A stretch of 64,000 bases of DNA. It comes from Lineus longissimus. Lineage: Eukaryota > Nemertea > Pilidiophora > Heteronemertea > Lineidae. Each line of letters opens with the position of its first letter. Position 1 is the first letter of the stretch. This document shows, in pieces, positions 1 to 11,169 of the stretch. The DNA lies in the NCBI RefSeq assembly GCF_910592395.1, contig NC_088319.1, forward strand, positions 9,550,001 through 9,614,000, given 5' to 3'. Made by a program: the position numbers and the translations under genes. The notes below the pieces were generated by a model that worked only from the letters and a program-made list of their open reading frames with translations, was not told where the DNA came from and searched no databases.

Positions 1-2163
1 AAATCATTGCATAACCTAGAAAACTATCAAATAGTTATTTTGTTCTTCGTCAAACATCCGGACTGTGGGTGGGTGGCAAACGTCCGGACTATGGGTGCGT
101 GGCAGTGTTGGGTTGTTCGACCCTGTTTGTTGCCGAACTGTTGCAGATGAATTATTAGCTAGTTGTAGTGCGAGTTATTAACTGATGACGGGCCACCAAA
201 GCCTGCATTCAACTAATCAATGGTCAAGCGAGACGAAGGGATTGCTTTGGTTTCCATGTGACTTCAACATGGAAGGCCTTTGTGTACTCCCGGTGTAAAG
301 CCTAGTTTGGCCATGGCCTACTTGATTTTTCAATCGAGATATGGACAACGCGATCAAATTGACACCATGTTGGATTTGACTGAACAGAGCCATGGCCAAA
401 GAGAGTTTTTGCCATCTATCGTGTGGACAATTTATGGAATTTTAGGTATGATACTATCAAAAGTATACAAGAGGAAGGGATCGAGTATCTTTATTTTTCC
501 GTCCGATTGTCCTTACAGAAATTGTTGTTTGTAATTAAACCTTACATAACCAATTCCAAGCGAACCGGACCGACGCCGAAGACACTTTTTCGGCTTCTCT
601 TCTCACCATTTCACCCTTCCCTGCCAAGTTCCTAATTTAGCAGCTCAACAGCACTTGCTTTATAATACTCGACTATTTTTTAAATAAAACTGCAAAATTG
701 AACTCTATAAGTCAATTTTAAAAACTCACAATTGGTTAACTAATAACTGGTTCCAACAGCCTGATTCAACTAATTACTCGTCCTGCAACTAATTTCTCAA
801 AACAATGAGAAAATATATTGTCGAAGTCCAAATGCAATCTCGATATTTTTCTCGACCTCGCTGATGCCAATGACCATGGGGAATGTTCCATCTCAAATCC
901 CAGTCCTAGGCCTAGCGAGGATTGATGCATGCCAAATTGCTGATCCTCTTCACACTCGTTAATATCTGCCATTGTTTATGCATGTCCTGTCTAAAATATT
1001 CGATAAACAAGGCCTAAAGAGGTGGCGAACGACTACCGAACGATTACTTCAGTCACGTGACCTATTTTTGCGGGAATTGACGACAGTGCGCGGCCATGCT
1101 CTTTTCTCGAAACGGGGCTAACTGTCTTTGGGCCTCGATTTTACGCTTATTTCTAGGGTTTACCACTTAAAGTCTTTCTGACTATTCTATACATCTTTAA
1201 CTTCGATCTGCTACCAGTTTGGGGACAAGACCAATTAAATTGACTATCTTATCTTCTTTTTAAATCAAGTATCTTTATTTTTCCGTCTGATTGTCCTTAC
1301 AGAAATTGTCGTTCGCAATTAAACCTTACATAATTCGAAGCGAACCGGACCCTCGCCGAAGACACTTTTTCGGCTTCTCTTCTAACCACCTATACTTAGA
1401 TTAATATCTATATGCGGACAATTTTGTCCCTCGTGAAAGGTGCTTCTTAGAGATGATACAGAAATCATGTTTTAATTTGGTGGTGCCAGTTTCACCAAGA
1501 ATATGTAGAAATTTGTGGTCAGAACGATGCTTTACAAAGTTGGGTAAGAACTACATGTAAGTATGTTATTCATGTGCCATTTGTAAGGGATGTTGAAATA
1601 TGGTCAATAAATAGTAAAACTAATATGAACTTTCTCTTCATTACTTCAAAGAAAGACTGGGAGCTTGGAGCTTGGAGACTTCGATTTGTGGTTTTAACGC
1701 CAGATATGCGCAGGATGGGAGCAGGGTCTTGTTTGGATGAATCTAGCATCTGCCTATGGCCTCCCTGCCTCAAACTACGGTCACATTATCAGCCAAGTCC
1801 TGGGGAGATTAATCCCGATGTTGTGGGAGAATAGATGTCCACTGTCTGTACTGTACAGTATCACACCACTGACTGGGACGATCTCCTTACATATGCAATA
1901 AAGCCAAGTCTGATTTTTTCCCTGATGATATCGAGGACTGTAAATGAAATGGTCCAGGGACCATGTGCTCGCCTCGGGTAATGTAATGCATGTCATTTGC
2001 CGTGGATATGGGGAGAACAGTTTCTGGCTAGTTTCACCAGTTTTTATTCCATTGAATAATATTATTCTTCTCGGCTCAATGGCACAAAAGAAAATTACCG
2101 GTACCATCTAAGTATAGCATTTTGGTCATAAAGTTGACTGAATTTCAGGGTTATTGAAGAGTG
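1..2163. other. Non-coding flank upstream of the BEL element
   Basis: No gene is visible. A ~27-bp unit containing CCGGACT is duplicated in tandem at about 52-107. The only larger structure is the direct repeat listed separately. The open frames here are short and unlike known proteins. Confidence 0.5.
482..1386. repeat. Pair of ~125-bp direct repeats
   Basis: About 482-609 and 1263-1386 carry the same sequence, both starting AGTATCTTTATTTTTCCGTC and ending TTTTTCGGCTTCTCTTCT, with a few substitutions. They are 0.78 kb apart in the same orientation. They could be two copies of a short dispersed repeat; there are no convincing LTR-type ends. Confidence 0.6.
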
Positions 2164-2167
2164 TACA

Positions 2168-3382
2168 TTGTTGTGGCTCACAACAGACGAACTCCTGGAA
2201 CTGGCTCTTGATTATAGACAGGACTGATGAATTGACTTGACAACGGTTGTATTACTCATCAAACGACAGAATCCTTTATTCTTGACACGGTGTCTGGTAT
2301 CATTCAATGACGATTGAAGGTTTAACTGCAAAACATAAACAATACAAATCATAAGTTCACTAAGGAGCCTCATGGCCTAGTGGTTTACACTGCTGGCCAC
2401 CACGCAATAGGGCCCGGGTTCGATCCCGGGAAGAACCCATGATCGTATGTCTGGATGAACCAGCGTGGCTTTCAAGGAACTAAAATTCCTGGCTCTTCAC
2501 AGTCCTTCGGATGAGACTCAAAACCGAGGATCCTTGTACCTGGTGTCTATGCCAGGGCAAGCTAAGACCCCACCAAGTGAGAAACATGAGTAGCTTGCGT
2601 GGACTCTATCTCTCTCGCCAAAGTCGGACCACTAGGCCAATAAACCCAATTGGCGCCTAACCGTAGTGGCACGCAGGATACGCTCATCCCGCCTTGGAGG
2701 AGGATTACTCCTAGGAGAATGACCCCTCCAAGTGCAGAGCGAACGCTGAAGAAGAAGAAGAAGAAGAATAAGTTCACTAACCTCACAAATCACAACCCTG
2801 GTTCCCTGGTCACAACCACCAGAAGACAGAACTGAAGACAATATTTCGTCCTGTACGGTGGCGACGCCTATACGAACGTTCAACTACAATAACAATGTAG
2901 ATGATGGATAACCAGCTGGCAGAGGCTCTCGCCTCAAATCCACAAATATTTCACTGATTAACAAAGCTTAGACAATAGTTGTTTATCAATAATATATGGA
3001 CCTCCTAAAGTGGTATATTGTTACATAAACAGACAGAATAAAAGAAAACCTGAACTTTAGGTTGGTGGCGGGAAAAGTCCGGACGGCTCCTGAAGACGAC
3101 AAAGCACTGCCGCCTGAACATGTCTTATACGGCCATACTATGGCTCACCATTCATGTATTTTAGCTTCTACATGTACACTTACATCTCGTTGTCCCTTCC
3201 ACTGTCTATAAACACTATGGGGGCACAGCTTGTGCCAAAACTTCCCATTCTTTGGGACAATTTACTAAATTTTGGTTGTGAAAATCTCGTGGTTGTTGTT
3301 AGTGTCGTTACACTGGGCCACCGATTCCATCTCGGAAGCGGAGATCCCCGAAGACCAAAACGAAACGGAAGGAGACACGACA
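2168..3382 (-). repeat. BEL 3' LTR carrying a SINE
   Basis: This is the same LTR as 7444-8259, lengthened by the SINE at 2364-2768 and its 12-bp duplicated target. A small block near 2925 (about 16 bp in the other LTR) is missing. Confidence 0.9.
2364..2768 (+). mobile_element. tRNA-derived SINE with (GAA)n tail
   Basis: The head looks like a tRNA: A box TGGCCTAGTGG (2373-2383) and B box GGTTCGATCCC (2417-2427). An unrelated ~300-bp body and a GAA-repeat tail follow. A perfect 12-bp duplication TAAGTTCACTAA flanks it (2352-2363 and 2769-2780), and the sister LTR shows that target once. No acceptor stem closes, so this is not a working tRNA gene. Confidence 0.92.
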
Positions 3383-4138
3383 TTGCGGCCCCAACAAGCG
3401 AACTTCCTAAACTTAAGGAGCTTGTTAACTCAATGTGGAGTGTCTAATTACCCAGCTTGTTCTAGGTAGGCCTACAATATTGAAATCATTCAACAGTAGA
3501 ATTCTATTTCTAATAGAATCTAGTAAATGAGCGACACACAAATAATAGTGGAACTAAAATACAGAGGGCAGTGCAATCCGTCTGCTCACTCTAAATATGA
3601 TAATAATTCACTTTCTTATGTTAGGGTCATGCTGACTGTCTGTGCAATAAGCTAATTAAAGAAAAGGTGGCTCAAACAGCCGGAGGCAACTGATAAATCG
3701 GCCGAATTTACCAGTTCCCAAAATTTCACCTAGAACGGACAGAAAGACAGATAGACGGACAATCAGCATTTCCAAAACGTGTAAACACATCTGAATACTC
3801 CTCGACTCTGAATTATTCACAATGAATGATCCTCCAGAATTCTAGAATAATACACTTGAATTATCCTATGAATTTGAACTCCAACAAAACACAAAGCTGA
3901 GAGATACAGGAACATCAACTAACTCTTTCATGACAATTTATGCCCGTGCCACACAGCATCACTCCAAATTTGAATTACTCAAGATTTATCCACCCAAGGC
4001 AATCATGCCAGATAAAACACCAATTGAAATAAATGCAAGTGGCACTGAGCAGGCCTAAATTGTCACTACAGCATTTAGAAGATACTGATCTCAGTTACTG
4101 AAATTTCACTTCAGTCAGTACAAACACACACTAACTGG
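3383..4138 (-). other. BEL 3' untranslated region
   Basis: This is the stretch between the pol stop and the 3' LTR on the minus strand. I see no coding content and no clear polypurine tract next to the LTR. It includes ordinary AT-rich sequence without repeats found elsewhere in the window. Confidence 0.5.
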
Positions 4139-4325
4139 TCATCCTGACTGAGCAGGCGCATCCTCCGTTGCTTCCAACAGGCACAATTTGGCAATTGGGG
4201 GGTGGTATTCTGAAGTTGCCGTTTTGACCAAGGCCGATCTTACAACACCATCCGATCCTGGGAAGACGTCGATCACTCGTCCTAGTGGCCACTCGCCTCT
4301 TTTGACGGCGCTAGCAAGATTAAAT
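4139..4325 (-). pseudogene. BEL integrase C-terminal remnant
   Basis: A short frame reads KRGEWPLGRVIDVFPG, then DGVVRSALVKT and IAKLCLLE before a stop. This is the conserved tail of BEL/Pao integrase. It is joined directly to the start of RNase H, which shows the internal deletion. The zinc finger and DDE core are absent. Confidence 0.8.
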
Positions 4326-4809
4326 CCCCTTCAGCGTCCCACTCCTGTCCTAGCGCTCTGGAGACAGGCAGAGAATCTAGATCTAGATCGAGGTTTAGAG
4401 TGGATTTTGCACGTTCACTCTCAGCTATGCTGATCAACACCTCCCTGTCATTGCTTTGCCAACCAGTTGTCCGAAAGCCTCCGGTAGCTGTTATCGCTGT
4501 AATGTCTCCGACTGCATCGATAGCCTTGGCTGTGTTTGGCAATGAGCTTAGATGATCATCCACGTAATACTGTCTCTCGACAGATGTAACAATCTCACTA
4601 CTGAACTGTTCCTGAGCATCTTTGGCGGTTCTCTTCAAAGCATAATTGCAGCAGCTTGGAGAGTCTTTGGCCCCAAAAATATGTCTTGTCATTTTGCACA
4701 CAACAACCTGGCCGTCCAGGTCTCCGTTTTCCCACCATAGAAAACGAAGAGCCTCGCTGTCGTCTTCGGGCACACCCACCCAGGAAGAAACCCTCAATAT
4801 CGCCGACAA
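4282..4809 (-). pseudogene. BEL reverse transcriptase C-terminal half and start of RNase H
   Basis: This frame contains RFLWWENGDLDGQ, HIFGAKDSPSCCNYALKR, the catalytic block YYVDDHLSS, and then LPVSRALGQEWDAEGD at the beginning of the RNase H region. The reading then runs straight into integrase C-terminal sequence, so the RNase H core and integrase catalytic core have been deleted near 4330. Confidence 0.88.
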
Positions 4810-5460
4810 TGGCGACCGGCTTTTCTCGAAACCTCACAAGGATGCCTAGGAGACTATTGGTCAAGTCAGGACCATTCACTAGTTGGTCATTAAGACAAAC
4901 TCCCTGGTATTCAGCGGCAGCGTCGAACACCACCCTGACCTTGTCTGGTTTCCGTGGGTGGAAAACAGCGTGATGTGGCAGGTACCACGTTTTGGTATCA
5001 TGCTTTTGGGCTTCCTCTTCACTCAGCTTTCTGGCATAGCCGCCTTTAAACAGTTTTGACATGAATTCTGTATATTTTTGATGCAGCTGAGGATCCTTTA
5101 CCAACTTTCTCCGCAGGGACTCTAACCTTGACTCCGCCATTGTCTTGTTGTTTGGCAGCCAGGGGTCGTCCGCCTTCCATAACATCCCTACCTCGTATCG
5201 GCCGTCGATCCGTTTGGTTGAAGCCTCCAATTTAGTCAGGGCCCGTCGATCTTCAATCGACATCCCTTTCTTTTCGGCGACCCCAACATTGTCAAGTTCG
5301 AGGAGCTGAGCCATCTGGGACTCAATGATTTCTGTTGCCTTGTGTCTCAGAAAGTTGACCTTGACCTTCGGCTGTCGTTGACCTCCTCCAAGGGGACCAA
5401 ATACTAACCATCCTAAGACAGTACGGACTGCAAACGGTTCGTTTTCTTCACCAATCCGAC
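4598..5460 (-). pseudogene. BEL protease-RT linker and N-terminal reverse transcriptase
   Basis: The frame shows NEPFAVRTVLGWLVFGPL, the link between protease and RT in BEL/Pao, then YLPHHAVFHP, KVRVVFDAAAEY and NGPDLTNSLLGILVRFR. These are the early RT blocks of this superfamily, including motif A DIEGFF. A frameshift near 4810 moves the rest of RT to another frame. Confidence 0.88.
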
Positions 5461-5463
5461 TTT

Positions 5464-5766
5464 CTATAGATCTAGATGAATCTGTACAGCGGGCACATTA
5501 GTTCCTATCAGCAAGTGAACTTGGTCCTCGTCAACCTCAGGTATGGTTATTCCCTTCAGATGTGACCATTTCGAAAGATCAGCAGGCCGGTTCGTGTCAA
5601 TGCTGAAATCCTCCACTACTTTAACTGGTACATTTATGGCAAGCCCGTCTGGAGTGTCCCCTGTGGCTGGTTTTAACTGCAACACGCTTTTACCAACCTT
5701 GACTGTAGATTCCCGAGTCATAGTACAAACGTTCAACTGTTCCTGCCCATCACTCCCAATTTTCAT
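5464..5766 (-). pseudogene. BEL protease remainder
   Basis: In a shifted frame the protease domain continues to VHLLIGTNVPAVQIHLD, a conserved BEL protease ending, before a stop. It is separated from the upstream frame by a frameshift near 5775 and from the RT frame by another near 5460. Confidence 0.8.
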
Positions 5767-7414
5767 CTTCTTGGCTAATTTGGCGTCGAAAAAAGGATTC
5801 CTCGCTTGCAGAATCTAAGAGTGCAAATGTTTTGATGCTCACACCATCAGGCCCAATAATTCTTACTGGCACTGTCTGTAGGGCGATTTTTGAGTTGGTT
5901 GCACCGGAGCCGATTGCGTAGTTGTCCACAGACTTGGGCTTGGTCTCTGTATCACGATGCAACAGAGTGTGGTGTTTCCCAGTACATTCAGCGCACTGGG
6001 GGGCTGTCTTACAGTCCGCAATAAAATGACCCTTGAAAAGGCAGTTAAAACAAAGGCCGTTTGCCCTGGTTACACTGCTGCGATATTTATAATCAGTTGC
6101 TTTAAAGTCAGGACATTCCTTGAGTAAATGATTCGATTTACATTCGTAGCATTCTCGTTTACGCGCTGGCGCAGGGTTATTCTTAATTTTAGCCTGAACC
6201 TGAGTTGAAAAGTTTCTTTTCTTTTCTTTCACAATTCCTGATGCGACATGTGAAGTTGGTTTTGGCTTATCCCTCTTGGTTTCACCAACCCTACCAAAGA
6301 TTGGATCGTTTGCAGCATCGGTCGACCTTTCAATAAACTTGACCAAGTCCTGCAATTTAACTGTACCACCTAAGTCTCGTTTTTTCTGCGCCTGATCACG
6401 CCACTTGTACTGTAATGGCAGTGGAAGCTTACGAGACATTTTTGATAGGTTGGCCATGTTCATTTCACCAAGAGCATCAATGGATACTAGCGTCTCCAGT
6501 ACGGTACGGGATTTGTCAGCAGAGTCATTCAGCGCTTCCGTATCATTGGATGCTATGTTTGGTCCGTTAACAAGGGCTTCAACACATGCCTCTGTTATCA
6601 TGTGTGGCTGACCAAACCTACGTTTCAAGATGGCCAGAGATTTCTCTAAACCACCCTGAACGCCATCAAACCCAGAGATGGCCGTCTTCGCTCGACCGTC
6701 CACAAACTGCAGGAGGCGAGCCATCCTTTGCGAATCGCTGATATTCTGGGAGTGCACCATGGTGTTGAACCTTGAAGTAAACGTGTTATACTGACACGGA
6801 TCACCACTAAACTTGACTACCTCAAGGGGAGGTAGGGCTGACTTCACAGCCAACTGCTCCATTGTGCCAACGAACTGTGCCAAACTACTATTGAGTCCTG
6901 AATCAGAGTTCAAGGAAGGGTCAGGTACTGCAGGTCCTTGAGCCCCCTCACACACAGCAGGGACCGTTGTTCTTGCGTCTTTGTCACAACCTTGGGGAGT
7001 TAGTACCTTGTACAGCCTTTCAGCTTTTATTTCATTCAATAAGTCCTCCATGGTGTTTACATAATGTTCAATACGACTTGCTTGTTTATTTAGGTCATTG
7101 TCAGATTCAACACGCTTCTGCAGTTTATTAAACCCGTCCTTAAACTGGTCTACAGAGTCTGGTTTTTTATCAACTGGCAGTGGCCTTGGCGCCTTGCGTG
7201 TAGTCGAACCATCTAACAAAGTTTGTACTAGTCTCGGGACTGGGTCCGGGGACACTGCACCCGGATCAGGCTGCACATGAGTGATGGGGCTAACATTTTT
7301 CAGCCCAGATGCTTCCTGCAATTCACGTGCCATAATGTTCATTTCTCTCTGCGTGCTCTCAAGCCACCGCTGCATAGCGGCATCTGAAAGAATGTTCAGT
7401 CCATCCATGTTCAT
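5750..7414 (-). pseudogene. BEL gag and start of protease (554 codons)
   Basis: An open frame encodes a Gag-like protein with a coiled N-terminus and a zinc-knuckle block around residues 430-500 (Cys-x2-Cys-x3-His-x4-Cys followed by CFNCLFKGHFIADC and further Cys/His). It ends in the aspartic-protease motif LLDSASEESF typical of BEL elements. It closes by a frameshift about 20 residues after the protease motif. The first ~90 bp are also present in the palindrome arm at 16218-16305. Confidence 0.88.
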
Positions 7415-7443
7415 GATGTTGCATGGAAGCGAGATTTAAACTA

Positions 7444-8259
7444 TGTTGTGGCTCACAACAGACGAACTCCTGGAACTGGCTCTTGATTATAAACAGGACT
7501 GATGAATTGACTTGACAACGGTTGTATTACTCATCAAACGACAGAATCCTTTATTCTTGACACGATGTCTGGTATCATTCAATGACGATTGATGGTTTAA
7601 CTGCAAAACATAAACAATACAAATCATAAGTTCACTAACCTCACAAATCACAACCTGTTCCCTGGTCACAACCACCAGAAGACAGAACTGAATACAATAT
7701 TTCGTCCTGTACGGTGGCGACGCCTATACGAGCAACGTTCAACTACAATGCAGATGATGGATAACCAGCTGGCAGAGTCTCTCGTCATTAGGATTCTAAA
7801 TACCTCAAATCCACAAATATTTCACTGATTAACAAAGCTTAGACAATAGTTGTTTATCAATAATATCTGGACCTCCTAAAGTGGTATATTGTTACATAAA
7901 CAGACAGAATAAAAGAAAACCTGAACTTTAGGTTGGTGGCGGGAAAAGTCCGGACGGCTCCTGAAGACGACAAAGCACTGCCGCCTAAACATGTCTTATA
8001 CGGCCATACTATGGCTCACCATTCATGTATTTTAGCTTCTACATGTACACTTACATCTCGTTGTCCCTTCCACTGTCTATAAACACTATGGGGGCACAGC
8101 TTGTACCAAAACTTCCCATTCTTTGGGACAATTTACTAAATTTTGGTTGTGAAAATCTCGTGGTTGTTGTTAGCACTTTTGTCGTTACACTGGGCCACCG
8201 ATTCCATCTCGGAAGCGAAGATCCCCGAAGACCAAAACGAAAGGGAAGGAGACACGACA
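7444..8259 (-). repeat. BEL 5' LTR
   Basis: It begins TGTCGTGTCTCC and ends GAGCCACAACA when read on the minus strand. It matches 2168-3382 apart from the SINE, and holds the empty version of the SINE target site (TAAGTTCACTAA near 7628). An inverted second copy is at about 15402-16217 in the right arm of the giant palindrome. Confidence 0.9.
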
Positions 8260-9077
8260 TACATGTCACATGGAAATTGGTTGACATCTGTTCAACAGTT
8301 TAGGAGTAACGGGACTTCGTTGGATTTTCAAGATGGCGGCCATATTTGTCTTTGGATTTGACTGAAAATTAGGGATATTGATAAGAGTACATAGATACAT
8401 AATCACATGAAGTTTGTTGCAATCCGATAATTAGTTTCGGGGTAATAGGACTTTGTTTAATTTTCAAGATGGCCACATGGCGGCCATATGGTCAATTGAT
8501 TTGACTGAAAATCAGGGATGTTGTAGGGATTACATAGATATACAATCACATGAAATTTGGTTGCAATCCGACTTTGTTTGATTTTCAAGATGGCCGCCTG
8601 GCGACCATTATTTGAAGTCCGAGCAAGACAAATATTTGGGGTAGAATAGAGGGTCCCTTGATATATGTCCTCACAAGTTTAGAACCTTCTATCTCAAATA
8701 GAAACGTGCCACCTATCGGTGATTTAGTGAACTTTGACCTCAGTGACCTTGAAAAGTAGGTCAAATCAAAATTCCGGGTGATATGTTATTTACCCCTATT
8801 AGATACACCCACCATCAAAATTTCGTCGCTCTACGTACAACCATTAGCTTTAAAAAGGCAAAAAACAATTTCCAAGATGGCCGCCTGGAGGCCAGAAAGT
8901 AGGTCATATCGCGAAAAAGAAAAATGCGTCTGGGCATATTGCCCAAAGCTACCATCACACCACAAGTTTTAGCCATCTAGCCCTAGCGGTGACGAAACGT
9001 GCTCCACTAACTGACGACGACGACAGCCACGGACGACGGACGCCACGGTATCGTATAAGCTCCCCAGAGGTGAGCTA
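8260..9077 (-). repeat. GGCTCACC-type repeat, left arm copy
   Basis: This non-coding repeat ends in ...GGTGAGCTAAAA near 9067-9080 and contains two and a half ~125-bp units with TTTTCAAGATGGC (8318-8610). It also contains phrases such as AAGGTCACTGAGGTCAAA in the opposite orientation, shared with 41702-42300 and 54372-55406. It was the target for the BEL insertion. The mirror copy is at about 14583-15401. Confidence 0.7.
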
Positions 9078-9599
9078 AAAACACGCAGAAATACAATACA
9101 GATGCCTGTAAGCTGTCACAATCAGCAATGATTAAAAGACTGGCTTTTGTTTCATTGTATCGAAGACAAAGTCACAACCTTCAATATTCATGCTTTTTGG
9201 GCCAACCACCATATTTCCTTTCTAGAGTGATTTGACCAGGATGGCTAATACTCCTTTGAGGACTTCGAATCAACACCGCAGTTTCAGCCATTTTTGTTAC
9301 AACTTCATTCAAATTCCTCAAAGGAGTAGGCCTATTTTGATATGAGTAATTCCCTGTCGGACATCATTCTGCCTATTCCTGATTCATGCCGACTTCCTGG
9401 CGGTGACCACCAGTCCGAAAGTCTGCTCCTGCGATAATACGCACGACAGGCCGGTATGGATCTGATTAGGCCCTGGGAAACGTCTATTCATATTGATTGT
9501 GTCAGTGCTTATTTGACCTTCATCCTTGGATATCTCATCCTGGATAATCCAGAGTCAGTCGTATCCTCCCCTCGCTCACGGTATCGGGACAATTGCCTC

Positions 9600-10080
9600 C
9601 CAGTCAAAAGCCCCCCTGTCAAATTGCCCCCCCCCCCCAGTAAAATCCCCCAGCCGAATTGCCCCCCCCCCCCCGTAAAATCGCCCCCAGTAATATTGCC
9701 CTTCGAAAAATTTCCTGAGATCGTCCTTTAATGAATTGTAAATTTCATTGTAGTGAGAGATCAGTTTCTTCACAATGATTCAAGGAATCTTTGAGTTTGG
9801 TCACTGAATCCATCATACATTATTTCAAGATCCCTTGTTGTCATAGCCAAAGGCAATTTCGAAAAATGGAGCGATGACAGGTCGAAGGCTTCTCTTGGAT
9901 GGGTTTGCATGGGACTTAGCAGGCGGGAGGGAGTCTTGAGAGTGCAAACTGAGGAGAAAACACCTTTGTAAAGAAAAAGTTAGGGTCCAAAGGAGGCATT
10001 TTTACTGGAGGGGGGGGGGCAATTTGACTGGGGGGGGGGGACTGTCGGGGGAAGCAATTTACGGGGGGGGGGGGGGGGTG
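9600..10080. repeat. Poly-C / poly-G tracts, left arm
   Basis: C runs of 10-14 bases between about 9627 and 9685 alternate with short GTAAAAT spacers; G runs of 9-17 bases lie between about 10009 and 10078. They could form G-quadruplexes on opposite strands. The mirror tracts are at about 13583-14060. Run lengths differ between the arms, as expected for slippage or sequencing error. Confidence 0.75.
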
Positions 10081-10409
10081 TCCTAGAGCCTCGCTCACGT
10101 TACTGACCCTGGAACAAACCGATGGTTTTTCGCGGGATGAGGTGAACAAATCTACTCCACCCAATCAAAACAGCTGTCACATCTTTCCTGGAAACTTAGT
10201 CACTATCGAAAACAATTACCGTATTTAAAACGAGCTTTCATTGGCTGAAATTGAACGGGACGCACGTGCGGAATTTCTTGTTATCACATGATCCAATACA
10301 CGATACAATTTCCACGCAAAGTCAGCCGGCCCACCTCACTGACTTTGCCTCCAAACACCGTGATAATCTAGGTGTCGGAGGTACCACTCGTCATGTAACA
10401 AAATTGATT
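10081..10409. other. Non-coding part of the left palindrome arm
   Basis: Mixed-composition sequence without recognisable genes; it includes GCACGTGC (a CACGTG palindrome) near 10263. Its reverse complement is at about 13253-13582. I see nothing to assign. Confidence 0.4.
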
Positions 10410-10850
10410 CAGTAAAACTCAAAATGTGTTCCGTGCATTTTACCGATCTGCGCTATTTCGAAAGAATTCTTTGTTATCCGCAAAATTATATTTTTGTTTG
10501 AATTGTGTATCATTTGTCCATTGTTTTTAATCAGATCATTTAGTGTACCCGTGACCCGCTCCCCGATTGGCCGAATTAGCCATTGTGGGTAGAATATGGT
10601 TTTGTTATCTATCTTTATATTTTGATTATAGAAAATTGGTTCTTTATGTGGGTCAACGTTTACTGTTTTTGCTCAACCACATGTCCAAGCTGTGTAGACA
10701 TCTTTCCAGAAATCATTTGATTTGTTTCTTAAAGGAGGGGTTACTGTCTTGTTCAACCACATGTAATTTCCAGTGGTTCAATGTTTGATAATAGTCGCAT
10801 TTTCCACTTTGATGTGTTATTGTTATCTAATAGTCTTTTTATCCAGAAGT
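10410..10850 (-). pseudogene. L1/Tx1-like LINE fragment (C-terminal region), X family
   Basis: Read on the minus strand, short frames separated by stops resemble the region after the RT of the complete LINE at 36-41 kb. Here are FWKDVYTAW and KTIFYPQW, where the complete LINE has FWKDVFGAW and RSIFYKGW. Several stops and shifts are present. The mirror fragment is at 12815-13255. Confidence 0.65.
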
Positions 10851-11169
10851 ATTGGGGTAGCAGGAAGGGTTGGGCGTTTGTGGTTTCTGAGTCTGAGGGG
10901 GTTGGTGTCTGTTGACTGTGCTTTAAGAGAGACTAGGCATGGCGCCAGTCTCTCTTAAAGCACAGTCAACAGGCATTTGGTCTCAGTATTTGGGTAAGTA
11001 CAGAATCAAGGCAGCTCAGAGAGCAATGATTGAACGATGGTGTGGACAAGTCCAAGGATACTGCATCAGTCACGACCAACTTCTCATCAGAAAGCGTCAC
11101 CACCAGCATATTCAATGTTCAGTTCCAACCTGTACCAGTCGTATGCACGCCTGTCATGGTCAGCAGTGG
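10845..11169 (+). repeat. Family X core with hairpin, left arm of inverted repeat A
   Basis: It contains the family's start (AGAAGTATTGGGGTAGCAGG), then a perfect hairpin at 10910-10971 (25-bp stem, 12-base loop), then a ~200-bp segment found in all X copies. Short frames through it match no protein I know. The copy ends at 11169 where the arms diverge. Confidence 0.8.

Larger units (their letters stand above)
2168..8259 (-). mobile_element. BEL/Pao LTR retrotransposon, degenerate
   Basis: The element lies on the minus strand with two LTRs ending TG...CA: 7444-8259 (5' LTR, 816 bp) and 2168-3382 (3' LTR, 816 bp plus a SINE insertion). The 4-bp target duplication TACA is present at 2164-2167 and 8260-8263. 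Between the LTRs are remnants of gag, protease, reverse transcriptase and the C-terminal end of integrase in the BEL/Pao order. Several frameshifts, and loss of most RNase H and integrase, make it non-autonomous. The two LTRs are close in sequence apart from the SINE and small indels. Confidence 0.92.

Noticed and set aside
2364-2440. tRNA gene with good A and B boxes
   Set aside because: The acceptor stem does not pair, and it is the head of a SINE with a body, (GAA)n tail and target duplication.
9456-9731. Proline-rich coding frame (and its mirror 13945-14205)
   Set aside because: The prolines come from poly-C tracts whose lengths vary between the two palindrome arms.
10845-11169. Helitron 3' end (hairpin followed by CTRR)
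   Set aside because: The 25-bp stem is too long, no CTRR terminus follows at a fixed distance, and no Rep/helicase is present.
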